From Rossellomorea aquimaris (GTDB lineage Bacteria; Bacillota; Bacilli; Bacillales; Fictibacillaceae): a stretch of 64,000 nt of DNA. Below are positions 52,100 to 61,519 of the stretch, piece by piece. The notes beneath the pieces are model-generated. The model was not told where the DNA came from, searched no databases, and saw nothing but the letters and a program-made list of their open reading frames with translations. Position numbers and translations under genes: made by a program. The stretch lies in the NCBI GenBank assembly GCA_020524245.1, contig JAIVLN010000003.1:62001-126000 (forward strand), in the 5' to 3' direction. How positions within the stretch are numbered: position 1 is the first letter of the stretch; each line of letters begins with the position of its first letter.

Positions 52100-52243
52100 A
52101 TGGCGATTTTCATACTTTGTCCGCAATGCAAAGGTTCAGGAAAAGTCTCTTCCTTCCTCCCTTTTATCAAAATCAAAAAATGCCCGTCCTGCAAAGGGCA
52201 AGGAAAGATCAAGTCGAAGCGCGATTTGTTTAGGACGACCTAA
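52100..52243 (+). CDS. Small DnaJ-type zinc-ribbon protein (47 aa)
   Basis: ATG with AAAGGAGAC 5 nt upstream; 47 codons. Two CxxCxGxG repeats (CPQCKGSGK at residues 7-15 and CPSCKGQGK at 28-36) form one DnaJ-like zinc site, with a basic tail. Too short for common ORF cut-offs. A short chaperone-like or nucleic-acid-binding role is possible; unknown. Confidence 0.8.
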   Translation: MAIFILCPQCKGSGKVSSFLPFIKIKKCPSCKGQGKIKSKRDLFRTT

Positions 52244-52281
52244 CAATCATATATTTACCTAAGCTGGACTTCTATGTCTTT

Positions 52282-52313
52282 TGAAAAAAGGATTGACACT
52301 ATGGTCAATCCTT
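52282..52313 (-). terminator. pgcA terminator
   Basis: Stem AAGGATTGAC/GTCAATCCTT, followed by TTTTTC on the minus strand. Confidence 0.9.
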
Positions 52314-52320
52314 CCTTGTT

Positions 52321-54057
52321 TTAGGCTCTAATGTGGTTCACTTTTTCCATTATGTCTTTTTTCAAAGTCTCAAGAAGGTCCTGGCTCTTTTTCAATGAAT
52401 CCGATTGGGTACCGAAATAGAATTTGATCTTCGGTTCGGTCCCGGATGGACGAAGACATACCCATGAGCCATCCTCAAGAATATATTTAATGACATTAGA
52501 TGGTGGTAATGTCATTTCCTCAACGTCTGTCGACTGAACGTAAAAACGTTCCTTACTTTGGTAATCTTCAATGATGGATACCGGAATGCCTCCGAAATCA
52601 GAAAGTGCCTGGGTTCTGAAGGATGACAAGATCTCCTGGATTTCCTCTGCTCCTTTTTTCCCTTTCAACGTTAATGATTCAAGACCTTCTTGATAGTATC
52701 CGTACTCTTCAAAGATTTCGAGCAAGCCTTGATAAAGCGTCTTGCCTTTTGATTTATAATAAGCTGCAACTTCTGCTGCCATCAGACAAGCTTGGACCGC
52801 ATCTTTATCTCGAACGAAATCTCCGATGAGATATCCGTAACTTTCCTCATATCCGAACAAGAAAGTGTGCTCGCCCGTTCTTTCGTATTCCTTCATCTTT
52901 TCACCAATGAACTTGAATCCTGTCAGTGTATCGACCGTCTTAAGACCATACTTCGAGGCAATCGTACGACCGATTTCCGACGTGACGATTGTTTTCAATA
53001 CAACGCCGTCTTCAGGAAGCTCACCCTGGTTTTGTTTTTCGTTCAACAAATAGTTCAAGATGAGAGCCCCGGTTTGGTTCCCCGTCAGTACGACGTACTC
53101 CCCTTCCTCATTCTTAACAGCGATTCCGACTCGGTCCGCATCAGGGTCAGTTGCCATTAAAAGATCAGCATTCTCTTTTTCTCCATATTGCATCGCCAGT
53201 TCAAATGCTGCATGTTCCTCTGGATTTGGGGATTTTACAGTTGAGAACTCAGGGTCAGGCATTTCCTGTTCATCGACAACCGTCACATGCTTGAATCCTA
53301 ACGCTTCCAAGCCACGTCTTACAGGCTTGTTCGCAGTACCGTGTAATGGAGTGAATACAATCTTCAGATCACTCTGCTCCTGAATCAATTCAGAGTTGAC
53401 GGAAATACCGACCAATTGTTGAACATACGCACGGTCGATCTCCTCACCGATCATTTTCAATAAGCCAGTGGACTTCAACTCTTCTTCATCCGCAATCTCG
53501 ATCTCCAGTTCATTTGCAACCTGGTTGACGCACTCGATCACTTCATTCGCCGTTTTCGGAGGCAGCTGACCGCCGTCATCTCCATAAACTTTATAGCCAT
53601 TGTATTCTGGAGGATTATGGCTCGCGGTAATGACGATTCCTGAAAACGCATGTAAATAACGTACTGCGAAGGACAATTCAGGTGTCGGACGCAATTCGTT
53701 AAAAACATAGGTTTGAATGCCATGGCGACCAAGCGTTCTAGCCGCTTCCATCGCAAATTCCGGTGACTTATGCCGAGAATCGTATGCGATGACGACTCCT
53801 CGGTTTTTCGCTTCCTCACCAAATTGATCTATGTATCGGGCAAGCCCTTCTGAAGCCTTACGGATGGTGTATTTGTTCATCCGATTCGTTCCAGGTCCGA
53901 TTTCTCCACGCATACCGCCTGTCCCGAACTCCAAGTTCTTATAGAAGCTGTCTTCTAGCTTCTCTTCTTGTTCACGAATGGAATGAAGCTGCTCTCGTAA
54001 TTCTTCATCCAGTTGTTCAAATGCATTCCAACGATCATAACTTGTTTTCCAGCTCAT
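52321..54057 (-). CDS. pgcA: Alpha-phosphoglucomutase PgcA
   Basis: A 578-residue phospho-sugar mutase. It interconverts glucose-6-P and glucose-1-P for wall glucolipid and teichoic acid glucosylation. Motifs: active-site Ser loop [15 protein letters not shown], metal loop [10 protein letters not shown], sugar-binding [12 protein letters not shown] and phosphate-binding [12 protein letters not shown]. Length fits B. subtilis PgcA. AGGAGGAAAAC precedes the ATG. Monocistronic with its own terminator. Confidence 0.93.
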   Translation of the reverse strand: MSWKTSYDRWNAFEQLDEELREQLHSIREQEEKLEDSFYKNLEFGTGGMRGEIGPGTNRMNKYTIRKASEGLARYIDQFGEEAKNRGVVIAYDSRHKSPEFAMEAARTLGRHGIQTYVFNELRPTPELSFAVRYLHAFSGIVITASHNPPEYNGYKVYGDDGGQLPPKTANEVIECVNQVANELEIEIADEEELKSTGLLKMIGEEIDRAYVQQLVGISVNSELIQEQSDLKIVFTPLHGTANKPVRRGLEALGFKHVTVVDEQEMPDPEFSTVKSPNPEEHAAFELAMQYGEKENADLLMATDPDADRVGIAVKNEEGEYVVLTGNQTGALILNYLLNEKQNQGELPEDGVVLKTIVTSEIGRTIASKYGLKTVDTLTGFKFIGEKMKEYERTGEHTFLFGYEESYGYLIGDFVRDKDAVQACLMAAEVAAYYKSKGKTLYQGLLEIFEEYGYYQEGLESLTLKGKKGAEEIQEILSSFRTQALSDFGGIPVSIIEDYQSKERFYVQSTDVEEMTLPPSNVIKYILEDGSWVCLRPSGTEPKIKFYFGTQSDSLKKSQDLLETLKKDIMEKVNHIRA

Positions 54058-54293
54058 GTTTTCCTCCTGTTAAAATAGACTCTTCCACACCCTATTGTAT
54101 AAGACTTTCAGTTAATCCTCCACTATTTCTCAATCATTTCCATTAGCAGGTCTCGCGTTACCGATTTCTACAACATCTTCCTTTACTCCTCCATACCTTT
54201 CGAAGATCATGCCTGATCTACTACCATGCTGTCGAAACCATCTTTTTACAAAATAAGCAACCATAAAATGTCAGTATTCCCCGGAAAATAAAG

Positions 54294-54410
54294 AAAAGCG
54301 GAAGAGCCCGCTCAGCCTTGACAGTCACTGGAAGTCGGACGAGGAGGCTGTGGCCGCCGCAGGAGGACTGAAGTGGACCGAAAGGCTGGGCTCTGTAGCT
54401 AGACAATACT
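54294..54410. repeat. Second type of fold-back intergenic repeat
   Basis: About 115 nt. Ends pair as AGAGCCC (54303) with GGGCTCT (54388) and CAGCCTT (54313) with AAGGCTG (54382); the middle is GC-rich. It resembles a repeat I recall from several Bacillus genomes (AAAGCGGAAG... GCTAGACA). One copy in this window. The preceding 54058-54290 holds no gene that I can support. Confidence 0.7.
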
Positions 54411-54423
54411 TCATCGAATAATG

Positions 54424-54452
54424 AAAAAAGGCAGGTCGAATGCCTGCCTTTT
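54424..54452 (-). terminator. yhcX terminator
   Basis: Stem AAGGCAGG/CCTGCCTT, followed by TTTTCAT on the minus strand. Confidence 0.9.
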
Positions 54453-54462
54453 ACTTGTAGAA

Positions 54463-56010
54463 TTACTGTTCATCTTGCTTTTTCATGTTCACTTCATAAA
54501 GGTCACGTCTTCGGTCACGGAGTTGCATGACACTTCCTGACCTTCTATGTCTTCTTAAAATCTCTAAATCGACATCACCGACAACCAGTGTTTCGATGTT
54601 CGGATTACACTCTCCGACAATCCCGTCGCGCGGGAACGTGAAGTCAGATGGTGTAAAAATACCGGACTGTGCGTATTGGACGTCCATGTTTTCCGTTTGA
54701 GGAAGGTTTCCGACGGTTCCTGAAAGCACTGTATAAACCTGATTTTCGATCGCTCGCGCTTGAGAACAATATCTCACACGCAAGTAACCTTGACGGTCAT
54801 CAGTACAGAAAGGCGTGAAGATGATACGTGCACCTTTGTCGGTTACGTACCGTGCAAGCTCAGGAAATTCGATGTCGTAACAGATGAGGATCGCAATCTT
54901 TCCGCAATCGGTATCGAACACATTCACTTTATCTCCTGGACTGACGCCCCACCATTTCCGCTCATTCGGTGTGATATGCAGCTTGTATTGCTTCTCAATT
55001 GTCCCATCTCTTCGGAAAAGGTACGCGATGTTATAAATTTTTCCTTCTTCCTCTACGAAATGGGAACCTCCGATGATGTTCACATTGTATCGGACAGCAA
55101 ATTCGGTAAACAACTCGATGTAGTCTTCCGTATATTGAGTCAGACGGCGAACAGCCTGGCTCGGACTCTTTTCATCAAGATAGCTCATCAATTGCGTCGT
55201 GAAGATTTCTGGGAACACAACGAAATCCGATCCGTAGTCTGAAGCTACATCCGTGTAATACTCGACCTGGTTGGCAAACTCATCAAACGAATGAATCTGC
55301 CGCATCATATATTGGATCGTCGTTATGCGAACCGGGAAGGACGTTTTGAAATGGCGTTTGGAAGTCGCCCGGTAATCGATGTTGTTCCATTCCATAAGTG
55401 TCGCATGGGCATTGGATGCTTTGTCATCCGGAAGATAATCCGGATTGATCCGCATCAATGCAAATCCGTTCATCAACTGAAAGGTCAACACCGGGTCATA
55501 TATGTTGTGATGCACCACTTCTTTAACGTATTCACGCGGTGTCATCTGATCAGCATATTTATGGTAGTTCGGAATCCGTCCACCGATGATGATGCTTTTC
55601 AGATTCAGCTTTTCAGCCAACTCTTTTCGAGCTTCATATAGACGACGGCCGATTTTCATCCTGCGGAAATCCGGATGAACCATCACTTCGATTCCATAAA
55701 GGTTGTATCCTTCTGGATCATGGTTCGTAATGTAGCCTTCGTCCGTAATTTCGTCCCATGTATGCTTTTCATCGTATTCGTCGAAGTTTACGATCAGGCT
55801 GGAGCAAGTCCCAATGATTTTCCCATCGAACTCAACGCAAAATTGGCCTTCCGGAAAGATATCCAGATGGCTCTCCAAATGCGCTCTTTTCCAAGGATCC
55901 ATATTTGGGAAACAGATTTTCTGCAATTCAAGGATTTCATCAATATCTTTATGCTCTATATTTCTTAGGAAAATTTTCTTCTCAAATTTTGACTCATCCA
56001 CTGATGACAT
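54463..56010 (-). CDS. yhcX: GNAT acetyltransferase / carbon-nitrogen hydrolase fusion (YhcX)
   Basis: A 515-residue two-domain protein. The N-terminal GNAT domain (about 10-190; HPDFRRMKIGRRLYEARKELA) is fused to a nitrilase-type amidohydrolase (about 225-490) with the Glu-Lys-Cys triad in FPEIFTTQ, HITPNERKW and LICYDIEFPE. Same architecture and length as B. subtilis YhcX. Substrates unknown. On the same strand as the VOC and yhcW genes, separated by 19 nt. Confidence 0.92.
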   Translation of the reverse strand: MSSVDESKFEKKIFLRNIEHKDIDEILELQKICFPNMDPWKRAHLESHLDIFPEGQFCVEFDGKIIGTCSSLIVNFDEYDEKHTWDEITDEGYITNHDPEGYNLYGIEVMVHPDFRRMKIGRRLYEARKELAEKLNLKSIIIGGRIPNYHKYADQMTPREYVKEVVHHNIYDPVLTFQLMNGFALMRINPDYLPDDKASNAHATLMEWNNIDYRATSKRHFKTSFPVRITTIQYMMRQIHSFDEFANQVEYYTDVASDYGSDFVVFPEIFTTQLMSYLDEKSPSQAVRRLTQYTEDYIELFTEFAVRYNVNIIGGSHFVEEEGKIYNIAYLFRRDGTIEKQYKLHITPNERKWWGVSPGDKVNVFDTDCGKIAILICYDIEFPELARYVTDKGARIIFTPFCTDDRQGYLRVRYCSQARAIENQVYTVLSGTVGNLPQTENMDVQYAQSGIFTPSDFTFPRDGIVGECNPNIETLVVGDVDLEILRRHRRSGSVMQLRDRRRDLYEVNMKKQDEQ

Positions 56011-56029
56011 GCACTACCATCCTTCCTAT

Positions 56030-56440
56030 TTATCGCCAGTCTTTCATTCTCGTCTGCAAATCTGAGGTGTTCAATTCGAGTTGAATGCCATTCGGATCAA
56101 GAAAGTTCACGACAAGGCCTCCACCGCGTTCAATCGGTCCCCTGACAATCGGTACCTGATACGACTGGAGTGCTTGTACCATTTCATGAAAACCACTTTC
56201 ATTAATCGAAAAAGCAAAGTGGTCCACTCCGATCGATTCATTGTTGGATTCACTTTCATGATGCCCTTTTTCCAATAGACAAATCCAGGCAGATCCGCTC
56301 TCCAAATAGGCATCCGTTGTTCCTAAATGCACCCTCTTCATATTCAAAATGCCTTCATAAAAATGGAGGGACTCTTGCAAGTCCCGGACGTTCAGGGTGA
56401 TGTGATTGAATCCTGTAATATTTCTATTCCCGTTTTTCAC
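56030..56440 (-). CDS. VOC-family (glyoxalase fold) protein
   Basis: A 136-residue protein with paired beta-alpha-beta-beta-beta units. Metal ligands are likely in FNHITLNV (His), GVDHFAFSI (His) and the final LDPNGIQLELN (Glu). It resembles FosB/FosX- or dioxygenase-like members, but the substrate is unknown. GTG start overlaps the yhcW stop by 4 nt (GTGA). It is inserted between yhcW and yhcX, which are neighbours in B. subtilis. Confidence 0.83.
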   Translation of the reverse strand: MKNGNRNITGFNHITLNVRDLQESLHFYEGILNMKRVHLGTTDAYLESGSAWICLLEKGHHESESNNESIGVDHFAFSINESGFHEMVQALQSYQVPIVRGPIERGGGLVVNFLDPNGIQLELNTSDLQTRMKDWR

Positions 56441-57099
56441 TGCTTTGAAAACTGATCGATCATCTGTTGAAGTTCCATTTCCGCCAATGACTCCAGCTTC
56501 AGGTCATACTCCTCGAACGTCAAATGGCGGGTGACCAAGTTCGGAATGACAACTGTGTGAAGACCTGCACGTTTTGCCGATTTAGCACCATTCGCAGAGT
56601 CCTCGAATGCGATCGCCTCTTCTGGTTTTACACCTAGGGATTCGACAGCTAAACGGAACAATGTCGGATCCGGTTTGACGGTCTCTACGTCATCTGAAGT
56701 TTTAATGGTCTCGAAGTAGTGGTCGATTCCGAGATTTTTAATATGCTTTGACACCCACTTGTAGGATGAGCTGGACGCAAGCCCAATCTTCAGACCAAGC
56801 TGTTTTGCCGCTTCAAGGTATTCCATTACCCCTGGGAGTGCATCTCTGTCTTTGATAAGCTCCTGAAAAATGTCGAGCCTTTGCTGTTTAATATGTTCTC
56901 GGTCGAGCTTTTTCCCAATCTGTTTTTCTAAATACTCATGCGCATCAAAATATGTAGCGTGTGTGCCGATACATTCTCCCCATACTTCTATTGGAAGCTC
57001 AGCCCCATGTTCCTTATAAATTCGTTGCAAAACGTTGTATTCACACGACTCTGTATCAAGAATCGTCCCATCAAAATCAAACACAACCGCTTTAATCAT
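56437..57099 (-). CDS. yhcW: HAD hydrolase YhcW (phosphatase/phosphoglucomutase-like)
   Basis: A 220-residue HAD protein with motif I VFDFDGTILDTES, a helical C1 cap, motif II LASSSS, motif III Lys (KPDPTLF) and motif IV FEDSANGAKSAKRAG. It resembles beta-phosphoglucomutase-type phosphatases and matches B. subtilis YhcW in size and neighbourhood. Substrate unknown. Confidence 0.88.
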   Translation of the reverse strand: MIKAVVFDFDGTILDTESCEYNVLQRIYKEHGAELPIEVWGECIGTHATYFDAHEYLEKQIGKKLDREHIKQQRLDIFQELIKDRDALPGVMEYLEAAKQLGLKIGLASSSSYKWVSKHIKNLGIDHYFETIKTSDDVETVKPDPTLFRLAVESLGVKPEEAIAFEDSANGAKSAKRAGLHTVVIPNLVTRHLTFEEYDLKLESLAEMELQQMIDQFSKQ

Positions 57100-57138
57100 A
57101 CCCTCACACCCTTTGTATAGATTCTAATCCCACTATAT

Positions 57139-57286
57139 AAAGAAAACTTAGTAATTGGCAACTGTAAAGGCGGACAATTACTTTAGTCGCACTTATACTT
57201 GTACTTACACTTTTCAACGACGTCGAACGTTCTTCCTGCTGAAAAGTGATCAGAACCAAGTGAAAAGAAAACTTAATAGTTGGCAA
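57139..57286. repeat. Pair of 23-nt direct repeats around a 102-nt spacer
   Basis: AAAGAAAACTTAGTAATTGGCAA-like copies at 57139-57161 and 57264-57286 differ at 2 of 23 positions. Between them is an inverted repeat ACTTTTCA (57209) / TGAAAAGT (57240). Located between yhcW and yhcV. Confidence 0.6.
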
Positions 57287-57297
57287 AGAGACCACGA

Positions 57298-57328
57298 TTA
57301 AAAAAGCACCTGATGGCAGGTGCTTTTA
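57298..57328 (-). terminator. yhcV terminator
   Basis: Stem AAAAGCACCTG/CAGGTGCTTTT with a 4-nt loop, followed by TTAATCG on the minus strand. Confidence 0.88.
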
Positions 57329-57334
57329 CTCCGG

Positions 57335-57784
57335 TTATTGTAATGCGTTTGGATTGGAAGGAGTAGAAATGCTTGAAAGTGCTTGACCAGCGTTATTCGG
57401 GTCGCCGTCCTTTGTTGCAAGGTCTCCAAGTGAAACCATTCCGACCATCTGATTGTTTTCAACAACCGGTAAACGGCGGATCTGGTTTTGAGACATCAAC
57501 TGGGCAGCTTCTTGAGCACTCATATTCGGGTTCCCAGCTACGATGTTGGATGACATACATTGGGATACCTGTGTATTCCCATCCAACCCTTGGGCAGTTG
57601 AACGTAACGTAATGTCACGGTCTGTGATGATCCCTCGGACTTGTCCGTTTTCTACGACTGGGATGGCACCTACATTATATTGGCTCATTAATGCAGCAGC
57701 TTCCTTCAACGATTGTTGTGGGGAAACTGAAGCCACATTATTGGACATGATGGCACGTAATTGTTGGTTTGTCATGTTGTTCAT
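57335..57784 (-). CDS. yhcV: CBS-domain protein YhcV
   Basis: A 149-residue protein of two CBS repeats: the first about 8-63 (VASVSPQQSLKEAAALM, IITDRDITLR), the second about 72-125 (NMSAQEAAQLM, RRLPVVEN, MVSLGDLA). CBS pairs bind adenine nucleotides as sensors. It matches B. subtilis YhcV. The C-terminus is Asn/Ser-rich. AAAGGAGGATG precedes the ATG. Confidence 0.9.
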   Translation of the reverse strand: MNNMTNQQLRAIMSNNVASVSPQQSLKEAAALMSQYNVGAIPVVENGQVRGIITDRDITLRSTAQGLDGNTQVSQCMSSNIVAGNPNMSAQEAAQLMSQNQIRRLPVVENNQMVGMVSLGDLATKDGDPNNAGQALSSISTPSNPNALQ

Positions 57785-57942
57785 TTAAGCACATCCTCCT
57801 TTCCCCCATAGTGTAGCCTCTACGTAAAAAGATTATTTTTCCTTTATTTTCAACGTTAGACCTATTCCAATTCCAATAAAAATCCTCTAAACTTGGAGGT
57901 GGTGTTTGTACATAAAACTTTTAACACCTAGAGGTGGAAGAA

Positions 57943-58221
57943 TTGGCTAAAGAGTATTTCAACGTCCTGGAGGAAATCATCCCCACGCTCGTAACCGTCA
58001 TGTTGAACAGTCCGGATTACCAAACGGTCTGTCGTTGTCAGAAATGCACCGTCGACATTATCGCTTTGACGCTCAACAGTGTACCGCCACGATACGTGAC
58101 TTCAAATGAAAAAAGAGAAATCATCTTCCGTTTATATAATCAGAATTTCATGCGTACGACCTTGAACAAGCACATCATCAGTGCCATCCACGTTGTCCGT
58201 AAGAATCCGAATCATGACTGA
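57943..58221 (+). CDS. comFB: ComFB-family protein
   Basis: A 92-residue protein of the late competence ComFB family. It has the Cys cluster CRCQKC, then DIIALTLNSVPPRYVTSNEK. ComFB homologues in cyanobacteria are reported cyclic-dinucleotide receptors, while B. subtilis ComFB is in the comF operon with no clear role. Here it is a lone gene, not near comFA/comFC. TTG 57943 is chosen (GAGGTGG 5 nt upstream); a GTG at 57934 overlaps that site. It overlaps the convergent hydrolase gene by 10 nt. Confidence 0.85.
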   Translation: MAKEYFNVLEEIIPTLVTVMLNSPDYQTVCRCQKCTVDIIALTLNSVPPRYVTSNEKREIIFRLYNQNFMRTTLNKHIISAIHVVRKNPNHD

Positions 58222-59054
58222 GGGAATTCTGTAAAAAACTTTACAGATTTCCCGTCACTTTTGGTAATGATCGTTCCTAGCTTATCGGTTCGGTACACCT
58301 GTATTTTATGTGCATTCAATCTCTTCAACACATCTTTGGATGGGTACCCGTACTTGTTTTTCCGACCTACCGAAATGATCGCATAATCAGGATTCGCTTT
58401 TTTGAGCAATGCATGGCCTGTGCCTGTATTCGCTCCGTGATGCGCCACTTTCAGTACATCCACCTTTTCCCCATCAATCCGAGAAAGCAATTCATTCTCT
58501 GACTTCACACCTGCATCCGCCATTAGTAAAAAGCTCTTTTTCCCATGATGAATTTGTAAGACAGCTGAATAGTCATTCAAGGATTTGTAGCGCTTTTTTT
58601 CTGGAGGAGCGATGAACTCCATCGTAATATTTCGGGCGAGCTTCACTTTCACGCCTGCTTTCGCAACATACTGATCCACCCCAGAATTGGCGATCGACTG
58701 AACAAGGCGTTTGTAGTACGTTGTATGATACATGATATCCGGCAAATAGACCTTTCCGACATCGAAAGATTGAAAAATATCATCCATGCTGCCGATGTGA
58801 TCGTGATGAGGATGTGTCGCAATCAGATAATCGATCCGATTGATTCCTCGTTTCTGCAAGTACGAGACGACTTTCTTCCCATCATGCTCATCTCCAGAAT
58901 CAATGAGTACATGTTTTCCGTTTGAAGTCTCGATATAAATACAGTCTGCCTGACCGACATCGATGACGTGCATTTCGAGGTTCGTTTTCCAAAGGGCTTC
59001 TGCCGGCTGTGGAAACAGGACAAGAATACTAATAATGATGAGCAATTGTCGCAT
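58212..59054 (-). CDS. Secreted metallo-beta-lactamase-fold protein, ComEC C-terminal-like
   Basis: A 280-residue protein with a signal peptide (about 1-20). The MBL fold shows VIDVGQADCIYIE, the metal motif THPHHDHIG, a later Asp (LMADAG) and VLKVAHHGA. This is the type found as the C-terminal domain of competence channel ComEC/Rec2, here free and exported, so it could cut DNA or other phosphodiesters outside the cell. Substrate unproven. Confidence 0.87.
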   Translation of the reverse strand: MRQLLIIISILVLFPQPAEALWKTNLEMHVIDVGQADCIYIETSNGKHVLIDSGDEHDGKKVVSYLQKRGINRIDYLIATHPHHDHIGSMDDIFQSFDVGKVYLPDIMYHTTYYKRLVQSIANSGVDQYVAKAGVKVKLARNITMEFIAPPEKKRYKSLNDYSAVLQIHHGKKSFLLMADAGVKSENELLSRIDGEKVDVLKVAHHGANTGTGHALLKKANPDYAIISVGRKNKYGYPSKDVLKRLNAHKIQVYRTDKLGTIITKSDGKSVKFFTEFPQS

Positions 59055-59124
59055 CCTACTTTATGAACCTCCCCTTTCGCATTTTCCTTAGTTTATGTAA
59101 GCGCGGGGAGATTATTTTTCCATA

Positions 59125-59158
59125 AAAATCCCTTCACCCATTGATGATGATGAAGGGT
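59125..59158 (-). terminator. yhbH terminator
   Basis: Stem CCCTTCA/TGAAGGG, followed by ATTTTTATGG on the minus strand; moderate strength. Confidence 0.65.
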
Positions 59159-59167
59159 AAATCAGGC

Positions 59168-60337
59168 TTATGCCAGATCCTTTTCGCCTTTCTTAAAAAA
59201 GCTTCTCATCGAATGATACACATCTCGTTTTTCTTTTAAAATGTAGTGATAGAACTTCTCATTTTTAATGTTTTTGTATACACTCATCAGTGTTGAATGT
59301 CTGTTGTATGGATTCACTTCACCGTAGCCGAACATGTTCGATACTTCCATGATCTTGTTGACGAGCTTGATACAGCGTGCATTATCACTCGTAAGATTGT
59401 CACCATCAGAGAAGTGGAATGGATAGATATTGTATCGACTTGGTGGATATTTATGGTCGATCAACTCAAGTGCTTTCTTGTATGCTGATGAACAGATGGT
59501 TCCGCCGCTTTCACCTTTGGAGAAAAAGTCCTCTTCCGATACTACTTTCGCTTCAGTATGATGCGCTATGAATTCAATTTCAACAGTTTCGTATTTCGAG
59601 CGGAGGAAACGTGTCATCCAGAAGAAAAAGCTTCTAGCCATATACTTTTCCCAAATTCCCATTGATCCTGACGTATCCATCATCGCAAGTACAACAGCTT
59701 TCGATTCCGGCTTTTCAATTTGATTCCACGTCTTAAAACGAAGATCCTCAGGAAAGATCGGGGTTATGCAGGGATCACCTTTCAGAGCATTACGTTTGTA
59801 AGCCGTCAAGATGGTCTTCTTCTTATCGATATTCCCCATCAGACCGGTTTTTCGAATGTCGTTGAACTCGACTTTTTCACGGATAATATTCTCTTGTTCT
59901 TTCTGTTGCAGATTCGGCAATTCCAGCTCTTTAAAGAGCAATTCCTCAAGCTCTAGCAAAGACACTTCTGCTTCATAATAATCTTCACCCGCTTGATCGC
60001 CCGCTTTTTTGCCTTTACCGGCACCTTTCTTACCGCTAGAATTCCCATCGCGTGCAATGACATCACCGACTTGGCTGTCTCCGTCTCCCTGCCCGACATG
60101 TTTTGATTTATCATAGTTATAACGGATTTTATATTCATCCAGGGAACGAATCGGAATTTTAATAACATCATGACCATTGGATAAAATGATACTTTCCTCG
60201 CTAATCAGATCCGGAAGATTGTTCTTTAGTGCTTCTTGTACTTTTTCCATATGGCGCTGTTGGTCTTGATAACCTTTACGGTGGAGGGACCAGTTCTCCT
60301 GTGACACGACGAAGTTACCTTTTTTGTTGACGGTCAT
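59168..60337 (-). CDS. yhbH: Sporulation protein YhbH (DUF444)
   Basis: A 389-residue protein. N-terminal [15 protein letters not shown] and a disordered Gly/Lys linker (about 95-120) lead to a VWA-like domain with the MIDAS-type DTSGSMG. Known as YhbH in Bacillus and YeaH in enteric bacteria, linked to kinase PrkA (YeaG) and SpoVR (YcgB). In B. subtilis it is SigE-dependent. prkA lies 2 kb upstream on the same strand. AAGGAGGGGAATC precedes the start. Confidence 0.93.
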   Translation of the reverse strand: MTVNKKGNFVVSQENWSLHRKGYQDQQRHMEKVQEALKNNLPDLISEESIILSNGHDVIKIPIRSLDEYKIRYNYDKSKHVGQGDGDSQVGDVIARDGNSSGKKGAGKGKKAGDQAGEDYYEAEVSLLELEELLFKELELPNLQQKEQENIIREKVEFNDIRKTGLMGNIDKKKTILTAYKRNALKGDPCITPIFPEDLRFKTWNQIEKPESKAVVLAMMDTSGSMGIWEKYMARSFFFWMTRFLRSKYETVEIEFIAHHTEAKVVSEEDFFSKGESGGTICSSAYKKALELIDHKYPPSRYNIYPFHFSDGDNLTSDNARCIKLVNKIMEVSNMFGYGEVNPYNRHSTLMSVYKNIKNEKFYHYILKEKRDVYHSMRSFFKKGEKDLA

Positions 60338-60557
60338 ATATGATTCCCCTCCTTATTTATTTTCCCTTAAAGTGGAAAGCACGTTCACTTTCGGGGATTA
60401 CTCTATCCTATGCAGTAAATGTTCAGAATTGCTAATAAATTCGAACAAAAACATGCTTGTCTACAAAGTTCCGCGCTATGCAAGGTTCTTGATTTTAAAA
60501 GTGATCCATAAGGTGGGTGATAAAGGACAAAACAGCGTCATTAAATGTTCCAAATGT

Positions 60558-60588
60558 AAAAAACGACCTGTTTCCACAGGTCGTCTCA
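60558..60588 (-). terminator. Terminator of the 60592 gene
   Basis: Stem ACGACCTG/CAGGTCGT with TTTTTTAC on the minus strand. Confidence 0.88.
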
Positions 60589-60591
60589 TAT

Positions 60592-61125
60592 TCAATCCAC
60601 TCTTATGATAATTTCATTTAACTTATTCCCATCCGCTATGATGCTGATTTTCCACGTTCCCTCTTTAGGGAATTGAAACGTGACAGGATAGGAATAAGGT
60701 ACCTTCTCATTCGTTCGTTCAGTTAGGACCTTTTTTAACGGATCCGCTCCTCCCCATTTTCGTGTTGCTTCTAGCTTAAGCTCTTTGTATAGAGCCCAAG
60801 TGAGAATTTCCGTTTCGTACAATTCTTTTGTTTGCGGTCTTTCGTTGATGACAATTCCTACATTTGTTTTACTGCCGGCATATGTAACGGGTTCCGAACC
60901 GATGGTAGCTGGATACTTCCAGCTTTCCCTCCACTCCGCCTCATGAAGGCCATTGAAATGGGCTCCAAAGAAATAAGTCGCAACACCCAATAGCACGATT
61001 TGTGTAATGACAAAGCTTTTCTTTGTTTCGAACGCGTGCATCATTTCGGAATGAGGTGCGACAAAATACAGAGTGATGAAAATTCCAAGGGTGATCAGCA
61101 TCACAATTCCAAGTACTAGAAACAT
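60592..61125 (-). CDS. Membrane protein of unknown function
   Basis: A 177-residue protein with two N-terminal helices (about 2-22 and 38-58) and an outer domain of about 110 residues ending in a beta-rich segment (YPVTFQFPKEGTWKISIIADG), which looks like an immunoglobulin-type sandwich. GGGGAGAGACG precedes the ATG. I do not recognise the family. It lies alone between terminators on both sides. Confidence 0.65.
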   Translation of the reverse strand: MFLVLGIVMLITLGIFITLYFVAPHSEMMHAFETKKSFVITQIVLLGVATYFFGAHFNGLHEAEWRESWKYPATIGSEPVTYAGSKTNVGIVINERPQTKELYETEILTWALYKELKLEATRKWGGADPLKKVLTERTNEKVPYSYPVTFQFPKEGTWKISIIADGNKLNEIIIRVD

Positions 61126-61200
61126 CGTCTCTCCCCTTTCTCTACTTATATCTACGATGGAAGAGAGCGGAAGTTTCAGATTATTTGGTTTATTCTGTTA

Positions 61201-61230
61201 CTCTTGAAAGTCGTTGATTTACGCTCCAGG
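61201..61230 (-). repeat. Fragment of the long fold-back repeat
   Basis: On the minus strand it reads CCTGGAGCG-AAATCAACGACTTTCAAGAG with one change from the right part of the repeat. The remainder is absent. Opposite orientation to the three long copies. Confidence 0.75.
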
Positions 61231-61248
61231 TCTTTTAGAAAAGACCCT

Positions 61249-61284
61249 CAAAAAAGAGGATGACCCATTCGGATCATCCTCTTC
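61249..61284 (-). terminator. Terminator of the small hydrophilic gene
   Basis: Stem AGAGGATGA/TCATCCTCT with TTTTTTGAG on the minus strand. Confidence 0.9.
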
Positions 61285-61293
61285 CATGTATGC

Positions 61294-61467
61294 TTAATCC
61301 TTATCGTCTTCTTCCTGCTCATGTTGGACTGGGTCAGGAACCTTTCCGCTTTTCCTGACATCCTCATTCGTCGAGACGTTTTCCATTACTTTGCTGTGTT
61401 CTTTCAATTCTTTTTCGTTTCGTACCATCGAACTGTTTTTAGGTTCTTCACCTTTGTTTTTAGTCAT
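61294..61467 (-). CDS. Small charged protein (57 aa)
   Basis: A hydrophilic, probably disordered protein rich in Lys and Glu (MTKNKGEEPKNSSM... HEQEEDDKD) with no Cys or Trp. ATG 61467 has AGAGGTGG 5 nt upstream; a GTG at 61476 overlaps that site. A dedicated terminator follows, which supports a real gene. Small proteins of this composition are common in sporulating Bacillaceae; function unknown. Confidence 0.65.
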   Translation of the reverse strand: MTKNKGEEPKNSSMVRNEKELKEHSKVMENVSTNEDVRKSGKVPDPVQHEQEEDDKD

Positions 61468-61519
61468 GGTTACCACCTCTTGAAACTATCGTTACCCAAA
61501 ATCAAGATTTCATAAACCT

